The notes: a model not told the origin generated them from the sequence alone. Counted from the first letter of the stretch, positions 32,127 to 41,683 are shown. The stretch is 64,000 nt of DNA from Pseudonocardia endophytica (GCF_004339565.1 NZ_SMFZ01000002.1:3410001-3474000), one strand, 5' to 3'. Program-made: numbers and translations.

Positions 32127-32873
32127 ATGCTGGGGGTTCCCGAGGGGACGCGCGCGCTGCTGTTCGATCTCGACGGCGTGCTCACCGACACCGCGAGCGT
32201 GCACGCCGCGGCCTGGAAGACGATGTTCGACGAGTTCCTGCGCGCCAGGGACGGCTCCGGTGTCGGGGCCTTCCGCCCTTTCGACATCTCCGCGGACTAC
32301 GGGCCCTACGTCGACGGCAAGCCCCGCCTGGAGGGCACCCGCAGCTTCCTCGCCTCCCGCGGGATCGAGCTGCCGGAGGGGACGCCCGACGACCCGCCGG
32401 ACACCGAGTCGCTCTGGGGTCTGTCGACCCGCAAGAACGACCTCGTGCAGGAGAAGATCAAGTCCAACGGCGTGGACGTCTACCCGGGTTCCGTCCGCTA
32501 CCTCGAGGCGGTGCGGGACACCGGTATCGCCACGGCCGTCGTCTCGTCGTCGGCCAACGCCGAGCAGGTCCTGTCGGTGACCGGCCTGGACCGGTTCATC
32601 GACCTCCGGATCGACGGTGTCGTCGCCAGGGAGCGGAAGCTGCCGGGCAAGCCGGAGCCGGACACGTTCCTGGCCGCGGCGGCCGACCTGGGCGTGCCGC
32701 CGGAGGCCGCCGTCGTGTTCGAGGACGCGCTGGCCGGCGTCGAGGCCGGGCACGCGGGCGGCTTCGGCGCCGTCGTCGGTGTGAACCGCCTCGACCAGGC
32801 CGACGCCCTCCGTGACCACGGCGCCACCGTCGTCGTGGACGATCTCGCCGACCTGCTGGGAGAGCAGAAGTGA
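32127..32873 (+). CDS. HAD-family beta-phosphoglucomutase-like phosphatase/mutase
   Basis: A 248-residue HAD enzyme of the beta-phosphoglucomutase group: motif I LLFDLDGVLTDTASVH with the nucleophile Asp and acid/base Asp, motif II VVSSSANA, motif III Lys in KPEPDTFL, motif IV FEDALAGVEAG. The gene is coupled to a GH65 phosphorylase (GTGA overlap), the classic pairing in which the phosphorylase releases beta-glucose-1-phosphate and this enzyme converts it to glucose-6-phosphate. The pair corresponds in order to Rv3400-Rv3401 of M. tuberculosis. ATG 32127. Confidence 0.88.
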   Translation: MLGVPEGTRALLFDLDGVLTDTASVHAAAWKTMFDEFLRARDGSGVGAFRPFDISADYGPYVDGKPRLEGTRSFLASRGIELPEGTPDDPPDTESLWGLSTRKNDLVQEKIKSNGVDVYPGSVRYLEAVRDTGIATAVVSSSANAEQVLSVTGLDRFIDLRIDGVVARERKLPGKPEPDTFLAAAADLGVPPEAAVVFEDALAGVEAGHAGGFGAVVGVNRLDQADALRDHGATVVVDDLADLLGEQK

Positions 32874-35248
32874 AGCCCGAGCACCTGCCCACGTTCACCG
32901 TCGAGCCGTGGGTCGTCCGTGAACCCCGGCTGGACATGGACGCGATGGGGCAGACCGAGTCGGTCTTCGCCCTGTCCAACGGACACGTCGGCCTGCGCGG
33001 CAACCTCGACGAGGGCGAGCCGCACGTCCTGCCCGGCACGTACCTCAACTCCTGCTACGAGGTGCGCCCGCTGCCCTACGCCGAGGGCGGCTACGGGTAC
33101 CCGGAGTCCGGCCAGACGATCATCAACGTCACGAACGGCAAGCTGATCCGGCTGCTCGTCGACGACGAGCCGTTCGACCTGCGCTACGGGACGCTGCGCA
33201 AGCACGAGCGCGTGCTGGACATGCAGGCCGGCACGCTGCACCGCGAGGTGGAGTGGGAGTCGCCCGCCGGGCGCGCGGTGCGCGTGAAGTCCACCCGGCT
33301 GGTGTCGCTGACCCAGCGGGCGATCGCCGCGATCTCCTACGAGGTCGAGGTGCTCTCGGACGGTTCCGACGGCAACTCCGCCACGGACGGCGCGCTGCTG
33401 GTGCTGCAGTCCGAGCTCGTCGCGAACGAGCAGCTGCCCGGCCGCAACGAGGGCGACCCCCGCCTGGACACCGCGCTCGACGACGTCCTGGAGTCCGAGC
33501 AGTCGCGTGCCGGCCAGACGGACGCGACGCTGGTGCACCGCACGCGCAAGTCCGAGCTGCGCGTCGGCGCCGCGATGGACCACGAGGTCACCGGCCCGGA
33601 CGGCGTCCAGATCAGCTCGGACGCGAACGAGGACCTCGCCCGCACCACGATCATTGCCCGGGTCAAGCCCGGCCAGACGCTGCGCGTCGTCAAGTACCTG
33701 TCCTACGGCTGGTCGTCGCGCCGCAGCCTGCCCGCGATCTACGACCAGGTGCGTGCCGCCCTGGCCGCCGCCCGCTACACCGGCTGGGACGGCCTGGTGA
33801 GCGAGCAGCGGGAGTACCTCGACGACTTCTGGTCGACCGCCGACGTCGAGATCGACGGCGACGCGGAGCTCCAGCAGGCGATCCGACTGGCGACGTTCCA
33901 CGTCCTGCAGGCGGGTGCCCGCGCCGAGCGCCGCTGCATCGGGGCCAAGGGCCTGACCGGCGACGGCTACGACGGGCACACGTTCTGGGACACCGAGACG
34001 TTCTGCCTGCAGGTGCTCTCGTTCGTCGCCCCGGATGCGGCGGCCGACGCACTGCGCTGGCGGCAGTCGATCCTGCCCCAGGCGTTCGAGCGGGCCGAGA
34101 CGCTCGGCCTCAAGGGTGCGGCGTTCCCGTGGCGCACGATCCGCGGCCACGAGTGCTCCGGCTACTGGCCCGCCGGCACGGCCGCGTTCCACATCAACGC
34201 CGACATCGCCGACGCCGTCCGCCGCCACGTCCACGCCACCGGGGACACCCAGTTCGAGCTCGAGGTCGGCCTGGACCTGCTGGTCGCGACGGCGCGGCTG
34301 TGGCGCTCGCTGGGCCACCACGACTCGGAGGGCAACTTCCGGGTGGACGGCGTGACCGGCCCCGACGAGTACTCGGCGGTCGCGGACAACAACGTCTACA
34401 CGAACCTGATGGCGCAGCAGAACCTGCGCTACGCGGCCGAGGTCGCGGCCAAGCACCCGCGGTCGGCGGCCCGGCTCGGCGTGGACTCCGAGGAGGTCGC
34501 CAGCTGGCGCGACGCCGCCGCGGCGATGCTCATCCCGTTCGACGAGCGGCTCGGCGTGCACCCGCAGTCCGAGGGCTTCACCAGCCACAAGCTCTGGGAC
34601 TTCGAGGGCACCGCGGCCGAGCACTACCCGCTGCTGCTGAACTTCCCGTACTTCGACCTGTACCGGAAGCAGGTCGTCAAGCAGGCGGACCTGGTGCTGG
34701 CGATGCAGATCCGGGCGGACGCGTTCACCGACGAGCAGATGCGCCGCAACTTCGCCTACTACGAGGGGATCACGGTCCGGGACTCGTCGCTGTCGGCGTG
34801 CACGCAGGCCGTCATCGCGGCCCGCACCGGGCACCTCGACCTCGCCTACAACTACCTGGGCGAGGCCGCGCTGATCGACCTGCACGACCTCGGAGGCAAC
34901 ACCGACCACGGCATCCACATCGCGTCGATGGCCGGGACCTGGTCGGCGATCGTGCTCGGGTTCGGCGGGATGCGCTGCGACGCCGACGGGCTGTCGTTCG
35001 CGCCGGTGCTGCCCGCCTCGCTGTCGCGGGTGTCGTTCGGGCTGCGCTGGCAGGGCCGCCAGATCCGGGTGACGATCACGCCGGGCGAGGCCGAGTACCA
35101 GCTCGTCAGCGGTGCGCCGATGCGTCTGCGCCACCACGACGAGCCGGTCGCGCTCGGGGACGACCCGATGACGCTGCCGCTGCCTGCCGTCGAGTGGGTG
35201 GAGCCGGTCGAGCAGCCCTACGGGCGGGCGCCGCACCAGCGAGGCTGA
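32870..35248 (+). CDS. Glycoside hydrolase family 65 disaccharide phosphorylase
   Basis: A 792-residue GH65 protein (trehalose, maltose or kojibiose phosphorylase type). It has the N-terminal beta-sandwich (NGHVGLRGNLDEGEPH), the (alpha/alpha)6 barrel with FWDTETFCLQVLSF, GAAFPWRTIRGHECSGYWPAGT and the catalytic Glu in VTGPDEYSAVADNNVYTN, and the phosphate-site region near TDHGIHIASMAGTWSA. No signal peptide, so it acts on intracellular disaccharide. Specificity cannot be decided from sequence alone. GTG 32870 overlaps the HAD stop. Confidence 0.9.
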   Translation: MKPEHLPTFTVEPWVVREPRLDMDAMGQTESVFALSNGHVGLRGNLDEGEPHVLPGTYLNSCYEVRPLPYAEGGYGYPESGQTIINVTNGKLIRLLVDDEPFDLRYGTLRKHERVLDMQAGTLHREVEWESPAGRAVRVKSTRLVSLTQRAIAAISYEVEVLSDGSDGNSATDGALLVLQSELVANEQLPGRNEGDPRLDTALDDVLESEQSRAGQTDATLVHRTRKSELRVGAAMDHEVTGPDGVQISSDANEDLARTTIIARVKPGQTLRVVKYLSYGWSSRRSLPAIYDQVRAALAAARYTGWDGLVSEQREYLDDFWSTADVEIDGDAELQQAIRLATFHVLQAGARAERRCIGAKGLTGDGYDGHTFWDTETFCLQVLSFVAPDAAADALRWRQSILPQAFERAETLGLKGAAFPWRTIRGHECSGYWPAGTAAFHINADIADAVRRHVHATGDTQFELEVGLDLLVATARLWRSLGHHDSEGNFRVDGVTGPDEYSAVADNNVYTNLMAQQNLRYAAEVAAKHPRSAARLGVDSEEVASWRDAAAAMLIPFDERLGVHPQSEGFTSHKLWDFEGTAAEHYPLLLNFPYFDLYRKQVVKQADLVLAMQIRADAFTDEQMRRNFAYYEGITVRDSSLSACTQAVIAARTGHLDLAYNYLGEAALIDLHDLGGNTDHGIHIASMAGTWSAIVLGFGGMRCDADGLSFAPVLPASLSRVSFGLRWQGRQIRVTITPGEAEYQLVSGAPMRLRHHDEPVALGDDPMTLPLPAVEWVEPVEQPYGRAPHQRG

Positions 35249-35411
35249 GCGCGGGCCGCCCCATCGGGGTACCTGTCCGTTGATCGCCGTTATGTCGCGG
35301 CGGGCACGGGGGTGGCGCTGGTAGCTTGGAGCGTCGGCCGGTCCGCGACGGGGGTGTCGTGCGGCGCGGGACGGCCGGTCGTCACGTCACTCGGTGGAGG
35401 AAGTCCTTCAG

Positions 35412-37721
35412 GTGCCGAAACCCACCCCGGCCGACTCCGGGCCCGACGCGGGGCCGGACACGGAGCTCGCCCGTGAGCAGGCCTACGTCGCGATGCTCTA
35501 CGAGCAGCTCGAACAGCGACGGCGCGAGACCGCGAAGCGGTTGCACGACACGTTGCACGACGAGACCGTGGGCACGCCGCAGGCGCTGACCCAGCGGGAC
35601 GCGGCGGCCGCGCTGTACGCCGACCGGCTGGCCTCGCTTCGGGCCGCCGAGCACGGTCTGGCGTTCGGGCGCCTGGACACCGACTCCGGCGAGATCCGGT
35701 ACATCGGCCGGATCGGGCTGCTCGACGAGCAGAACGAGTACGAGCCGCTGCTGATGGACTGGCGCGCGCCCGCCGCCCGCCCGTTCTACACCGCGACGGC
35801 GGCCTCCCCGGAGGGCATGCGCCGTCGCAGGCACCTGCGTACCCGCCTGCGGTCGATCACCGCGGTCGACGACGAGCCGTTGCACCTGTCCGACGCGGAG
35901 GCCGCCGCGTCCTCGAAGGGCCTGACCAGCGAGGCCGCGCTGCTGGCCGCCGTGTCCGAGGCGCGTACCGGCCGGATGGGCGACATCGTCGCGACGATCC
36001 AGTCCGAACAGGACGCGATCATCCGATCCAAACCGTCCGGCGTGCTCGTCGTGCAGGGCGGGCCGGGCACCGGCAAGACGGCGGTCGCCCTGCACCGCGC
36101 CGCCTACCTGCTCTACACCCACCGGGACCGGCTGGCCCGCCGCGGTGTGCTCGTCGTCGGGCCGAACCCGACGTTCCTCCGCTACATCGGCCAGGTGCTG
36201 CCGTCACTCGGCGAGACGAGTGTCGTGCTCGGCACCGTCGCCCAGCTCTACCCCGACCTCGACGCGCGCCGCCACGAGGACCCGGCCACGGCCGCGCTGA
36301 AGGGCCGTGCCGAGATGGCCGCGGTGATCGCCGCCGCCGTGCGGGACCGCCAGCAGGTGCCGCGACGGCCGATCGAGCTCGTCGTCGAGCAGCAGCGGGT
36401 GGTGCTGGACAAGGACACCGTCGGACAGGCCCGCACGCGGGCGCGGCGGGCCCGCAAGCCGCACAACGAGGCACGCCGGGTGTTCCGCAAGGAGCTGCTG
36501 CGGCTGCTGGCCGACCAGGTCGCCCGCGGCGTCGGCAAGGATCTGCTCGACCGGCGCGACGTCGACGAGATCCGCGACGAGCTGGCCGAGTCCGCCGAGC
36601 TGATGCGCGAGATCGACGAGCTGTGGCCGACGCTGTCGCCGGAGCGGCTGCTCGGCGAGCTGTTCGCCGACCGCAAGCGGCTGAACTCGGTCGCCCGCCG
36701 GATCCCGGCCGACGAGCGGGCCCGCCTGGAGCGCGACGAGCCGGACGAGGGCACCCCGCCGGGCGAGCGCTGGACGGCGGCGGACGTGGCACTGCTCGAC
36801 GAGGCGGCCGAGCTGCTCGGCGACGACGGCAGCGCGCGCGCCGCGGCCGAGGCGGCGGCGTTGCGCGAGGAGGTCGAGTACGCGCAGGGCGTGCTGGACG
36901 TCCTGGACCTGGAGGAGGACCTGGACCCGGAGCTGCTGCGCGCCACCGACGTCATCGACGCCGACCGGCTCGCCGAGCGCCTGCAGGTGGCCCGCTACGA
37001 CTCGACGGCGGAGCGCGCGTCGTCCGACCGCGAGTGGACCTACGGGCACGTGATCGTCGACGAGGCGCAGGAGCTGTCCGCGATGGCGTGGCGGATGGTC
37101 ATGCGCCGTTCGCCGTCCCGGTCGATGACCGTCGTCGGTGACATCGCGCAGACCGGTGACCGCGGCGGCGCCGGGTCGTGGGACGAGGTGCTGCGGCCGT
37201 TCGTGGAGCGCCGCTGGCGTCTGGAGCAGCTCACCGTGAACTACCGGACGCCGTCGGAGATCGCCGACATCGCCGACGACGTGCTGGCCGAGATCGACCC
37301 GTCCTTGGAGCCGCCCAGCTCGGTCCGCAGCACCGGTACCCAGCCCTGGGCGCACGAGCTGCCCGGCGAGGGCGCCGAGCGGGTGATCACCGAGCGGGTC
37401 GCCGCGGAGCAGGCGGCCGTGGGGGAGGGGCGCACCGCCGTGCTCGGCCCCGCGGCCCGGATCACGGCACTGCGGGGGGTGTTGCTGCCGCCCGGCGCCG
37501 ACGCCGAGGACCTCGACGCGCCGCTCGTCGTGCTCGGGGTGGAGGAGGCGAAGGGGCTCGAGTTCGACGCCGTCGTGCTCGTCGAGCCCGCGGAGATCCT
37601 GGAGGAGTCCCCGCGCGGGCTGAACGACCTGTACGTCGCGCTCACCCGCGCCACCCAGCGGCTCGGCGTCCTCTACACCGGCGACCTGCCGCCGGTGCTC
37701 AAGCGGGTCCCCCGGGACTGA
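35412..37721 (+). CDS. helD: HelD-type RNA polymerase-associated helicase-like ATPase
   Basis: A 769-residue superfamily 1 protein of the HelD class, which binds RNA polymerase, removes stalled enzyme and in Streptomyces (HelR) and mycobacteria can displace rifamycins. It has an N-terminal coiled coil (residues about 15-80) that reaches the secondary channel, the HelD-specific EYEPLLMDWRAPAARPFY segment, Walker A GGPGTGKTAVALHRAAYLLY near 222, VDEAQELSAMAW, QLTVNYRTPSEIADIA and YVALTRATQRL. GTG 35412 has GGAGGAAG 8 bases upstream; GTG 35394 is possible. I looked for a rifamycin-associated inverted repeat in the 163-base leader and did not see a convincing one. Confidence 0.85.
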   Translation: MPKPTPADSGPDAGPDTELAREQAYVAMLYEQLEQRRRETAKRLHDTLHDETVGTPQALTQRDAAAALYADRLASLRAAEHGLAFGRLDTDSGEIRYIGRIGLLDEQNEYEPLLMDWRAPAARPFYTATAASPEGMRRRRHLRTRLRSITAVDDEPLHLSDAEAAASSKGLTSEAALLAAVSEARTGRMGDIVATIQSEQDAIIRSKPSGVLVVQGGPGTGKTAVALHRAAYLLYTHRDRLARRGVLVVGPNPTFLRYIGQVLPSLGETSVVLGTVAQLYPDLDARRHEDPATAALKGRAEMAAVIAAAVRDRQQVPRRPIELVVEQQRVVLDKDTVGQARTRARRARKPHNEARRVFRKELLRLLADQVARGVGKDLLDRRDVDEIRDELAESAELMREIDELWPTLSPERLLGELFADRKRLNSVARRIPADERARLERDEPDEGTPPGERWTAADVALLDEAAELLGDDGSARAAAEAAALREEVEYAQGVLDVLDLEEDLDPELLRATDVIDADRLAERLQVARYDSTAERASSDREWTYGHVIVDEAQELSAMAWRMVMRRSPSRSMTVVGDIAQTGDRGGAGSWDEVLRPFVERRWRLEQLTVNYRTPSEIADIADDVLAEIDPSLEPPSSVRSTGTQPWAHELPGEGAERVITERVAAEQAAVGEGRTAVLGPAARITALRGVLLPPGADAEDLDAPLVVLGVEEAKGLEFDAVVLVEPAEILEESPRGLNDLYVALTRATQRLGVLYTGDLPPVLKRVPRD

Positions 37722-37728
37722 CCGGGGC

Positions 37729-38529
37729 TCACCGGTGCCGGAGCTCCAGGGCGTCGAGCAGCACCCGCGACGTGGCGTCCGGCGCGTCCCACGTCACGAC
37801 GTGCCCGGCGTCCGGGACGACGGTCTCGCGCACGCCCTCCGCCCGCGCCCAGCGGGGCATGGCGGTCGCGATGTTGCCGGTGCGGTCGCGTGCGCCGCGC
37901 ACGAGCACGAGCGGTACCGGCGCGCGGTAGCCGGGGTCGGGCTCGACGAGCGACGCGGTGGCCCGCCAGACGTCGAGGAACGTGCGCTTGGGCATCCGCG
38001 CGAACACCTCCTCGAGGCGCGCCACCACGTCCGGGACGACGGCCGACACGCGGGCCATCTGCCGGGGGAGCGACCGCGCCGGGATCATCGCCAGCGCGGG
38101 CGCCGCCGCGGCGAGCGCGAGCCGTCCCGCCGCGGACAGCGGCCCCGCGTTCCACGTCGAGTCCAGGACGACGTGCCCGGCGGCCCGGTCCGGGCGGGAG
38201 CGTACGAACGCCTGCACGAGGTTGCCCCCGAGCGAGTGCCCGACCAGCACCGGCCGCTCGAGCCCGCATGCGTCGAGGAGCGCCCCGAGGTCGTCGAGCG
38301 CGTCGGGGGCGGTGAAACGGGCGGCGGGCTCCAGCGTCGACGCCCCGTGGCCCCGCATGTCCCACACGACGACGCGGTGGCCCCGGCCGGTGAGCGCGGC
38401 GACCTGGTCGTCGAACATCGTGTGGTCCAGTCCGGCGCCGTGCGTGAGCACGACGGCGGGTCCCCCGGGTCCCGTGTCCGCGAACGCGATCTCCGCTCCG
38501 GGACGGGCCAGCCTTCGTTCCAGGTCCAA
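37729..38529 (-). CDS. Alpha/beta-fold hydrolase
   Basis: A 266-residue alpha/beta hydrolase: TGPGGPAVVLTHGAGLDHTMFDDQV, the WDMRGHGAST turn, nucleophile Ser in VGHSLGGNLVQAF near residue 100, the acid in VRGARDRTGN and His in PDAGHVVTWD. It probably starts with TTG 38529, which has AGGAG 5 bases upstream and lies 8 bases after the DinB stop; no ATG or GTG fits as well. It is the second gene of a DinB-hydrolase operon and ends 7 bases from the HelD stop on the other strand. Substrate unknown. Confidence 0.78.
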   Translation of the reverse strand: MDLERRLARPGAEIAFADTGPGGPAVVLTHGAGLDHTMFDDQVAALTGRGHRVVVWDMRGHGASTLEPAARFTAPDALDDLGALLDACGLERPVLVGHSLGGNLVQAFVRSRPDRAAGHVVLDSTWNAGPLSAAGRLALAAAAPALAMIPARSLPRQMARVSAVVPDVVARLEEVFARMPKRTFLDVWRATASLVEPDPGYRAPVPLVLVRGARDRTGNIATAMPRWARAEGVRETVVPDAGHVVTWDAPDATSRVLLDALELRHR

Positions 38530-38537
38530 CGGGTCTC

Positions 38538-39110
38538 CTAGCGGTCGCGGGCCCGGTAGAGGTCGCGCAGCAGCGCGACCTCGGCGCCGTGGTGGATCAC
38601 CTCGCGGTGGATGTGCAGCACGAGCGTGGCCATCGGCTCGTCGGCGTACGGGCCCTCGGAGGGCCCGCACGGCGCGGCCAGGCCGTCCGCGCCCAGTGCC
38701 GCGACGCCGTCGGTCCAGAGGCGGTGCTGCTCGTCGAGCTGGGCCAGTGCCTCGTCGGCGGTTCCGGCGTAGTCGAACGAGTTGTAGTCGACGGCGGGAC
38801 CGCCGAAGTGGCCTGCCACCCGCATCGCGAACACGCCGACGATGATGTGCCCGAGCCGCCACGCGATCGTCGTGACCGGGGCGGGGTCCGGCTCCGGGAA
38901 CGCGAAGTCGATCACCCAGTCGCCTGCGCCCGCCGCGTAGGGGCTGGTGGCGTCGCCGCGCCGGCGCACGCCCCACATGCCGGGCGACGGCTCCCAGTGG
39001 TACTCGTCGTCGGTCAGTCCCTCGATGCGGGGACGCAGCTGCGCGTCCCACTCGAAGCGGAGCTGGTCGAGCAGCTGGTGGTTCCAGTCGATCGTCGTCG
39101 TCGAGCTCAT
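38538..39110 (-). CDS. DinB-family (DUF664-like) four-helix protein
   Basis: A 190-residue DinB-like protein with the expected metal-site histidines: NHQLLDQLRFEWD at the N-terminus, RLGHIIVGVFAMR in the middle and HIHREVIHHGAEVALLRDLYR at the end. The family includes thiol-dependent S-transferases (mycothiol in actinobacteria) and uncharacterised proteins; a mycothiol-linked detoxification role is possible but unproven. ATG 39110. It precedes the hydrolase and follows, on the same strand, a TetR gene 35 bases upstream. Confidence 0.8.
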   Translation of the reverse strand: MSSTTTIDWNHQLLDQLRFEWDAQLRPRIEGLTDDEYHWEPSPGMWGVRRRGDATSPYAAGAGDWVIDFAFPEPDPAPVTTIAWRLGHIIVGVFAMRVAGHFGGPAVDYNSFDYAGTADEALAQLDEQHRLWTDGVAALGADGLAAPCGPSEGPYADEPMATLVLHIHREVIHHGAEVALLRDLYRARDR

Positions 39111-39145
39111 GGGGGCACGCTATGACCGAATGCGGACAACGACTG

Positions 39146-39778
39146 TCACCGGTCCGCGAGCGGGCTGCGCGGGGTACCGACGATCGGCAGGTCGGCCAGC
39201 GGGATGCCGTGCTCGAGCCGGGCGAACACGGCGTCCAGCGCCTCGATGTAGCTGCTGCCGGGGGACCGGGCGACCATCTCCTGCGCGGCCAGGCGTCCCC
39301 CGACCACCACGCCGGCGAACACCACCACCTCGGGATCGTCGGCGGAGCGGCCGACGCCAGCGGCGAGCTGCTCCGCGATGGCTCCGACGCTGAACGCCTC
39401 ACGCAGCGCCGCCCGGATCTCCGGCTGGCGGCGCGAGAGGTCCATCCGGACCTCCTCGAGCTCGCGCTTCTCGTCCGGCAGCCGCTCGAACGCGGTGCGC
39501 ATCGCGGTGCGCAGCGCGCTGAGCAGCGGCGTGCCCTCCGGGACCTCGCCGAACGCCTCCGCCATCAGCGGGTCGACGTCGTCGTAGAGGACGGTCTGCT
39601 CCTTGCCGGCGAAGTACCGGAAGAACGTGCTGCGTGAGACCTCGGCCGCGGCCGCGATGTCGTCCACCGTGGTCTCCGCGTACCCGCGGTCCCGGAACAG
39701 CCGCAGCGCGTGCCGCTGCAGATCGGCGCGCGTCCTGGCCTTCTTGCGCTCGCGCAGCCCACCCACCTCGGTACTCAC
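39146..39778 (-). CDS. TetR-family regulator
   Basis: A 210-residue TetR protein. The helix-turn-helix is TTVDDIAAAAEVSRSTFFRYFAGKEQTV (residues about 40-67), after a basic N-terminal arm (RERKKARTRADLQRHAL); the ligand-binding domain follows. It is divergent from the FAD monooxygenase gene with a 90-base AT-richer gap holding repeated half-sites, so it probably controls that gene and itself. It lies 35 bases upstream of, and on the same strand as, the DinB-hydrolase genes, which may be co-transcribed. Confidence 0.88.
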   Translation of the reverse strand: MSTEVGGLRERKKARTRADLQRHALRLFRDRGYAETTVDDIAAAAEVSRSTFFRYFAGKEQTVLYDDVDPLMAEAFGEVPEGTPLLSALRTAMRTAFERLPDEKRELEEVRMDLSRRQPEIRAALREAFSVGAIAEQLAAGVGRSADDPEVVVFAGVVVGGRLAAQEMVARSPGSSYIEALDAVFARLEHGIPLADLPIVGTPRSPLADR

Positions 39779-39815
39779 CGGGGGAGTATCGCACGGTTTG
39801 TCACTTCATCTCAAT

Positions 39816-39848
39816 TGGCACTGAGTTACATCTGGTACTGAGTCTCAG
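39816..39848. promoter_or_regulatory. TetR operator candidate with duplicated half-sites
   Basis: TGGCACTGAGT (39816-39826) and TGGTACTGAGT (39833-39843) are direct repeats 17 bases apart, and CTGAGTCTCAG (39838-39848) forms a short palindrome at the second copy. The segment is unusually AT-rich for this DNA and contains a TTGGCA that could be a -35. It lies between the divergent tetR and monooxygenase genes. Confidence 0.5.
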
Positions 39849-39868
39849 AATTGGCTATCGTTCGGGCC

Positions 39869-41452
39869 ATGAGAACCGACGTGATCGTGGTGGGGGCCGG
39901 GCCGACCGGCCTGATGACGGCGTGCGAGCTGGCGCGCCGCGGGGTGCGGGTCGAGGTGGTCGACGGCGCGTCCGGACCGTTCGAGGGATCGCGGGGCAAG
40001 GGCGTGCAGCCGCGCACGCTGGAGCTGCTCGACCACCTCGGCCTGGCGGGCCGGCTGGTGTCGCTCGGCCGGTTCCGGATCCCGTTGCGTCGGTGGGGGA
40101 CCGGCGAGGACGGGGAGCCCGTCGGCGTCGACCACGAGATGCACGCCGGCGTCGAGCCGACGCCGGACTCGCCGTACGCCCGCTCGCTGATCGTGCCGCA
40201 GTGGCGGACCGAGCTGGTCCTGCGCGAGCACCTGGCGTCACTCGGCGTCGAGGTGCGCTGGAACACGCTGGTCCGGGACGTGCAGCAGGACGACGACGGC
40301 GTGACGGTCACGACGGACGGCGGGTCGCTGTCCGCGTCCTGGGTCGTCGGTTGCGACGGCGGGTCCAGCGTCGTGCGCCACGCTCTCGGGGTGTCGTTCC
40401 TCGGCGAGACGAACGAGGACATCCGGATGCTGGTCGCCGACGTCGTCGTGGAGGGTGTGGACCGCGACCACTGGCACATGTGGGAGCCGTTCACCGCGCT
40501 CTGCCCGCTCCCGGCGACGGACACGTTCGCGCTGCAGGCGGGCGGGGTGGACCGGGACGGGCCGCTCACGGCGGCCGTGTTCCAGGACGTGCTCGACGAG
40601 GCCGGGGCCGGTCACGCCCGCGTGCGCGAGGTGCGGTGGAGCTCGCGCTGGCGGCTCAACGTGCGGATGGTCGACCGCTACCGGGTCGGACGGGTTCTCC
40701 TGGCGGGCGACGCGGCGCACGTGCACTCGCCCGCGGGCGGACAGGGCCTGAACACCGGCATCGGTGACGGTGCGAACCTCGGCTGGAAGCTGGCTGCGGT
40801 GCTCGCCGGTGCCGACGAGCGCCTGCTCGACACGTACGAGGCGGAGCGGATGCCGGTCGCCGCCGACGTGCTCGGCCTGTCCGGGCTTCTGACCCTGCGC
40901 CGGTTCGAGGACCGCGGCGCCGACGGCACCCGGACGCTCCAGCTGGGCGTGGGCTACCGCGGAGGCCCGCTCACGCCGGGACCGGACGGGTCGCCGCGTG
41001 GGTTCGACGCCGCTGCCTCGACCCTTGCGTCCGCCTCGACGGACGCTTCGCCCTCGCCCGATGCCGTCGGCTCGACCGATGCGGTTGCTGCCGCGTCCGG
41101 ACCGTGCTCCGGCGACCGCGCTCCGGACGCGCCGATGCGCTCCGCCGACGGCACGCGGACCCGCCTGTTCGATCTGCTCCGTCACCCCGGCTGGACGTTG
41201 CTCGGGTACGGCACCGTCCCGGACCCGCACCCCGGTGTGCACACGGCCTCGATCGTCCCCAGGGGCTCCGAGGTGTCCGACACCGATCTGTCCGACCACA
41301 GCGGACACGTCGCCGCCGTGTACCACCCGGAGCCCGGCGAACTGATCCTCGTCCGTCCGGACGGGTACCTCGCACTCCGCACCACCGACCCGGCCGCCGT
41401 CCGCACCTATCTGTCGGCGGTGAGCAGCACCCCGGCGCCGGTCACCGCCTGA
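39869..41452 (+). CDS. FAD-dependent aromatic hydroxylase (PheA/TfdB type)
   Basis: A 527-residue flavoprotein monooxygenase, group A. FAD motifs: VIVVGAGPTGLMTACELAR at the N-terminus, VVGCDGGSSVVRHALG near residue 165 and GDAAHVHSPAGGQGLNTG near 285. The C-terminal thioredoxin-like domain runs from about residue 430. Between them, residues about 375-422 form an Ala/Ser/Asp/Thr-rich low-complexity insert not usual for the family. It likely hydroxylates a phenol or polyketide-like aromatic with NAD(P)H and O2. Divergent TetR control is probable. It is followed by palindromic repeats. Confidence 0.88.
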   Translation: MRTDVIVVGAGPTGLMTACELARRGVRVEVVDGASGPFEGSRGKGVQPRTLELLDHLGLAGRLVSLGRFRIPLRRWGTGEDGEPVGVDHEMHAGVEPTPDSPYARSLIVPQWRTELVLREHLASLGVEVRWNTLVRDVQQDDDGVTVTTDGGSLSASWVVGCDGGSSVVRHALGVSFLGETNEDIRMLVADVVVEGVDRDHWHMWEPFTALCPLPATDTFALQAGGVDRDGPLTAAVFQDVLDEAGAGHARVREVRWSSRWRLNVRMVDRYRVGRVLLAGDAAHVHSPAGGQGLNTGIGDGANLGWKLAAVLAGADERLLDTYEAERMPVAADVLGLSGLLTLRRFEDRGADGTRTLQLGVGYRGGPLTPGPDGSPRGFDAAASTLASASTDASPSPDAVGSTDAVAAASGPCSGDRAPDAPMRSADGTRTRLFDLLRHPGWTLLGYGTVPDPHPGVHTASIVPRGSEVSDTDLSDHSGHVAAVYHPEPGELILVRPDGYLALRTTDPAAVRTYLSAVSSTPAPVTA

Positions 41453-41527
41453 CGGGTCGACGCTCGGTGGCCCGCGCGGCGCCCGCCGATCCGGCCCCGG
41501 CGGGCCAGCCTCGTCCCCGGCGACCCA

Positions 41528-41591
41528 TGATCGGCCGTCCGGCGCGGATGTGTGCCGCTTGTGGCGCCGATCCGCGCCGGACCGGCGATCA
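41528..41591. repeat. Dispersed palindromic repeat, copy A (64 bp)
   Basis: It begins TGATCGGCCG and ends ACCGGCGATCA. The two 22-base arms match in 20 positions, and GCCGC/GTGGC pair inside the loop region. It is related to the 62-bp units of the array at 20914 in ends, length and hairpin plan, but with different arm sequence. It lies between the convergent monooxygenase and membrane-protein genes. Confidence 0.8.
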
Positions 41592-41619
41592 CTGAACGCG
41601 GCCCGGGACGATACGTGCA

Positions 41620-41683
41620 TGATCGCCGATCGGGTGCAGATGTAGGCCACTGATGGCGCCGATCCGCACCGAACCGGCGATCA
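41620..41683. repeat. Dispersed palindromic repeat, copy B (64 bp)
   Basis: It starts TGATCGCC and ends CGGCGATCA, with a GGCCACTGATGGCGCC core. It is separated from copy A by 28 bases, the same spacing as in the main array, and shares most of its right half with copy A. A further end fragment (CCGATCATGCTGG, from 41710) lies 27 bases beyond it in inverted form, directly before the stop of the membrane-protein gene. Confidence 0.78.

Noticed and set aside
35249..35411. Rifamycin-associated element upstream of helD
   Set aside because: No clear inverted repeat of that kind is present; only partial GGCCGG/GGGAC complementarity.
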